NCBI GenBank assembly: GCA_040386595.1
Contig: JAZKFE010000380.1
Span: forward strand, 1-16,602
Source of the DNA: JAKFVC01 sp040386595
GTDB lineage: Bacteria > Planctomycetota > Planctomycetia > Planctomycetales > Planctomycetaceae
Reading direction: 5' to 3'
DNA: 16,602 bases
Both the position numbers and the translations under genes were made by a program. How positions within the stretch are numbered: the first letter of the stretch is position 1; the number at the start of each line of letters is the position of its first letter. Below are positions 15,445 to 16,602 of this stretch, one piece after another. The notes beneath the pieces are model-generated. The model was not told the origin of the DNA. It ran no database searches and saw only the letters and a list, made by a program, of their open reading frames with translations.

Positions 15445-16602
15445 ATGTCAGACGCATATATTCTGGCGGGAGTTCGCACTCCGGTTGGCAAATTTCTGGG
15501 TGGCTTGTCGTCGTTGTCGGGGCCCGAATTGGGGGCGCTAGTCATTCGCGAGGCTCTGCGACGCTCGGGAATCAGCCCCGCACAGGTGGAAGATGTGATC
15601 ATGGGGCAGGTCCTGGCGGCGGGTGTCGGCCAGGCTCCGGCGCGGCAGGCGGCGTTGAAAGCGGGTCTGCCCGATACGGTCTCGGCCTTGACCATCAACA
15701 AGATGTGTGGCTCGGGATTGCAAGCCGTCATGCTGGCGGCTCAGGCGATTCGTGCGGGAGATGCGTCCGTCGTTGTGGCCGGCGGCATGGAAAGCATGAG
15801 CCGTGCTCCGCACTTGTTGCGGGGGGCTCGAGAAGGCTGGAAGCTGGGTGAGGGGAAGCTGGAAGATTCGATGATTCTGGACGGATTGTGGTGTTCGATC
15901 GAAAACTGCCACATGGGCAGCCATGCCGACCACATCGCCAACAAATATCACGTCACGCGTGAGGCCCAGGATCAGTTTGCCGTCGACAGCCAAGCCAAAG
16001 CCGCCGCTGCCATCCAGGCGGGAAAATTCAAGACTGAGATTCTGCCTGTCACCGTGAAAGTCAAAAAGGCCGACATTGTCGTCGATCAGGACGAAGGCCC
16101 GCGAGCGGATACCGATATGACAGGCTTGGCCCGGCTAAAGCCGGTGTTCAATGCCGACGGGACTGTCACCGCAGGAAATTCGTCGACGTTGAATGACGGT
16201 GCGGCGGCATTGGTGGTGGTGGACGAAGCAACCGCGAAGACGGCGCAGACTCCATGGAAGGCGAAAATTATCGCCTATCACACCAGCGGAGTTGCCCCGC
16301 GCGATATTTTTATCGCTCCGGTGACTGCCGTTCGTGGCGTTCTGGCGAAAGCCGGTCTGCAAATCCAGGACATTGACCTGTTTGAATTGAACGAAGCATT
16401 CGCCGCCCAAATGGTCGCCTGTGCGAATGAACTGCAGCTGGATCCGGCCAAAATCAATGTCCATGGTGGAGCGATTGCCCTAGGGCATCCGATCGGCGCC
16501 AGCGGAGCTCGCGTGCTGGTGACCCTGCTGCATGCCTTGGATCAGCGAGGACTACGGCGCGGATTGGCCAGCCTGTGTCTCGGAGGCGGCAACGCTGTGG
16601 CG
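15445..16602 (+). CDS. Acetyl-CoA C-acetyltransferase (thiolase), open at the right edge
   Basis: The frame is open from ATG 15445 to the last base, 386 codons, without a stop in the window. All thiolase catalytic elements are present: nucleophile in NKMCGSG (C88), NEAFAAQ, GGAIALGHPIGASGAR (H348) and LCLGGGNAVA (C378). The positions match the classical Zoogloea thiolase almost exactly (Cys89, His348, Cys378), so only about five C-terminal residues should be missing. It catalyses reversible condensation or cleavage of acetyl-CoA and acetoacetyl-CoA in the cytoplasm, serving ketone-body, butyrate-type or fatty-acid degradation routes. The neighbours do not reveal which. AAGGA (15431-15435) lies nine bases upstream of the start. 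The gene is transcribed away from the LOG gene. Confidence 0.93.
   Translation, partial: MSDAYILAGVRTPVGKFLGGLSSLSGPELGALVIREALRRSGISPAQVEDVIMGQVLAAGVGQAPARQAALKAGLPDTVSALTINKMCGSGLQAVMLAAQAIRAGDASVVVAGGMESMSRAPHLLRGAREGWKLGEGKLEDSMILDGLWCSIENCHMGSHADHIANKYHVTREAQDQFAVDSQAKAAAAIQAGKFKTEILPVTVKVKKADIVVDQDEGPRADTDMTGLARLKPVFNADGTVTAGNSSTLNDGAAALVVVDEATAKTAQTPWKAKIIAYHTSGVAPRDIFIAPVTAVRGVLAKAGLQIQDIDLFELNEAFAAQMVACANELQLDPAKINVHGGAIALGHPIGASGARVLVTLLHALDQRGLRRGLASLCLGGGNAVA

Noticed and set aside
15321..15851. 176-codon plus-strand open frame overlapping the thiolase
   Set aside because: It is in a different frame from the thiolase, glycine/arginine-rich, and without a family match, whereas the thiolase frame carries all catalytic residues.

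Overview
The window looks like a chromosomal piece of a planctomycete (Planctomycetota, probably order Planctomycetales). Three things point there: a secreted PVC-type dehydrogenase fused to HEAT-like repeats and a c-type heme domain; a PSCyt1/DUF1549/DUF1553 multi-domain cytochrome; and intergenic spacers filled with palindromic repeats, some of which resemble repeats familiar from that phylum. The sequence is a draft assembly with two runs of exactly ten N (1840-1849 and 12147-12156). The second lies inside a gene and has the wrong length to keep the frame.

Layout from left to right. 1-581 is repeat-rich spacer with no convincing gene. 582-1736 (+) is an orphan HlyD-type membrane-fusion/adaptor protein. 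1761-1835 (+) is a tRNA-Thr(GGU)-like gene with encoded CCA, in which the near-universal elbow pair G19-C56 appears as A19-U56. 1850-2118 is a leader region with a perfect 12-bp hairpin and an overlapping alternative hairpin. 2119-3720 (+) is a lid-less Hsp70. 3721-5325 (-) is an Ppx/GppA-HD exopolyphosphatase whose stop codon abuts the Hsp70 stop. 5694-8990 (+) is the PVC dehydrogenase/cytochrome c protein. 9188-12288 (-) is the two-heme PSCyt1-DUF1549-DUF1553 protein, interrupted by the second gap. 12462-14036 (-) is an Nramp-like transporter with non-canonical metal-site motifs. 14451-15032 (-) is a LOG-family nucleotide phosphoribohydrolase. 15445 to the right edge (+) is a thiolase that lacks only its last few residues.

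The genes are mostly single units on alternating strands, and I see no long operon. The strongest functional pairing is the two convergent secreted heme proteins (5694-8990 and 9188-12288). Both families belong to the expanded, poorly characterised extracytoplasmic oxidative machinery of planctomycetes. The usual DUF1501 partner of the DUF1553 protein is not present.

The most structured non-coding signal is an 81-bp palindromic element present three times at full length (5462-5542, 9058-9138, 12354-12434), with a half copy at 1-28. Two further unrelated inverted-repeat units occupy the spacers at 14310-14430 and 15228-15359. I did not find a convincing new multi-gene system. The best leads are the covarying tRNA elbow, the 81-bp element family, the alternative hairpins before hsp70, and the Nramp-like protein without the canonical metal motifs.
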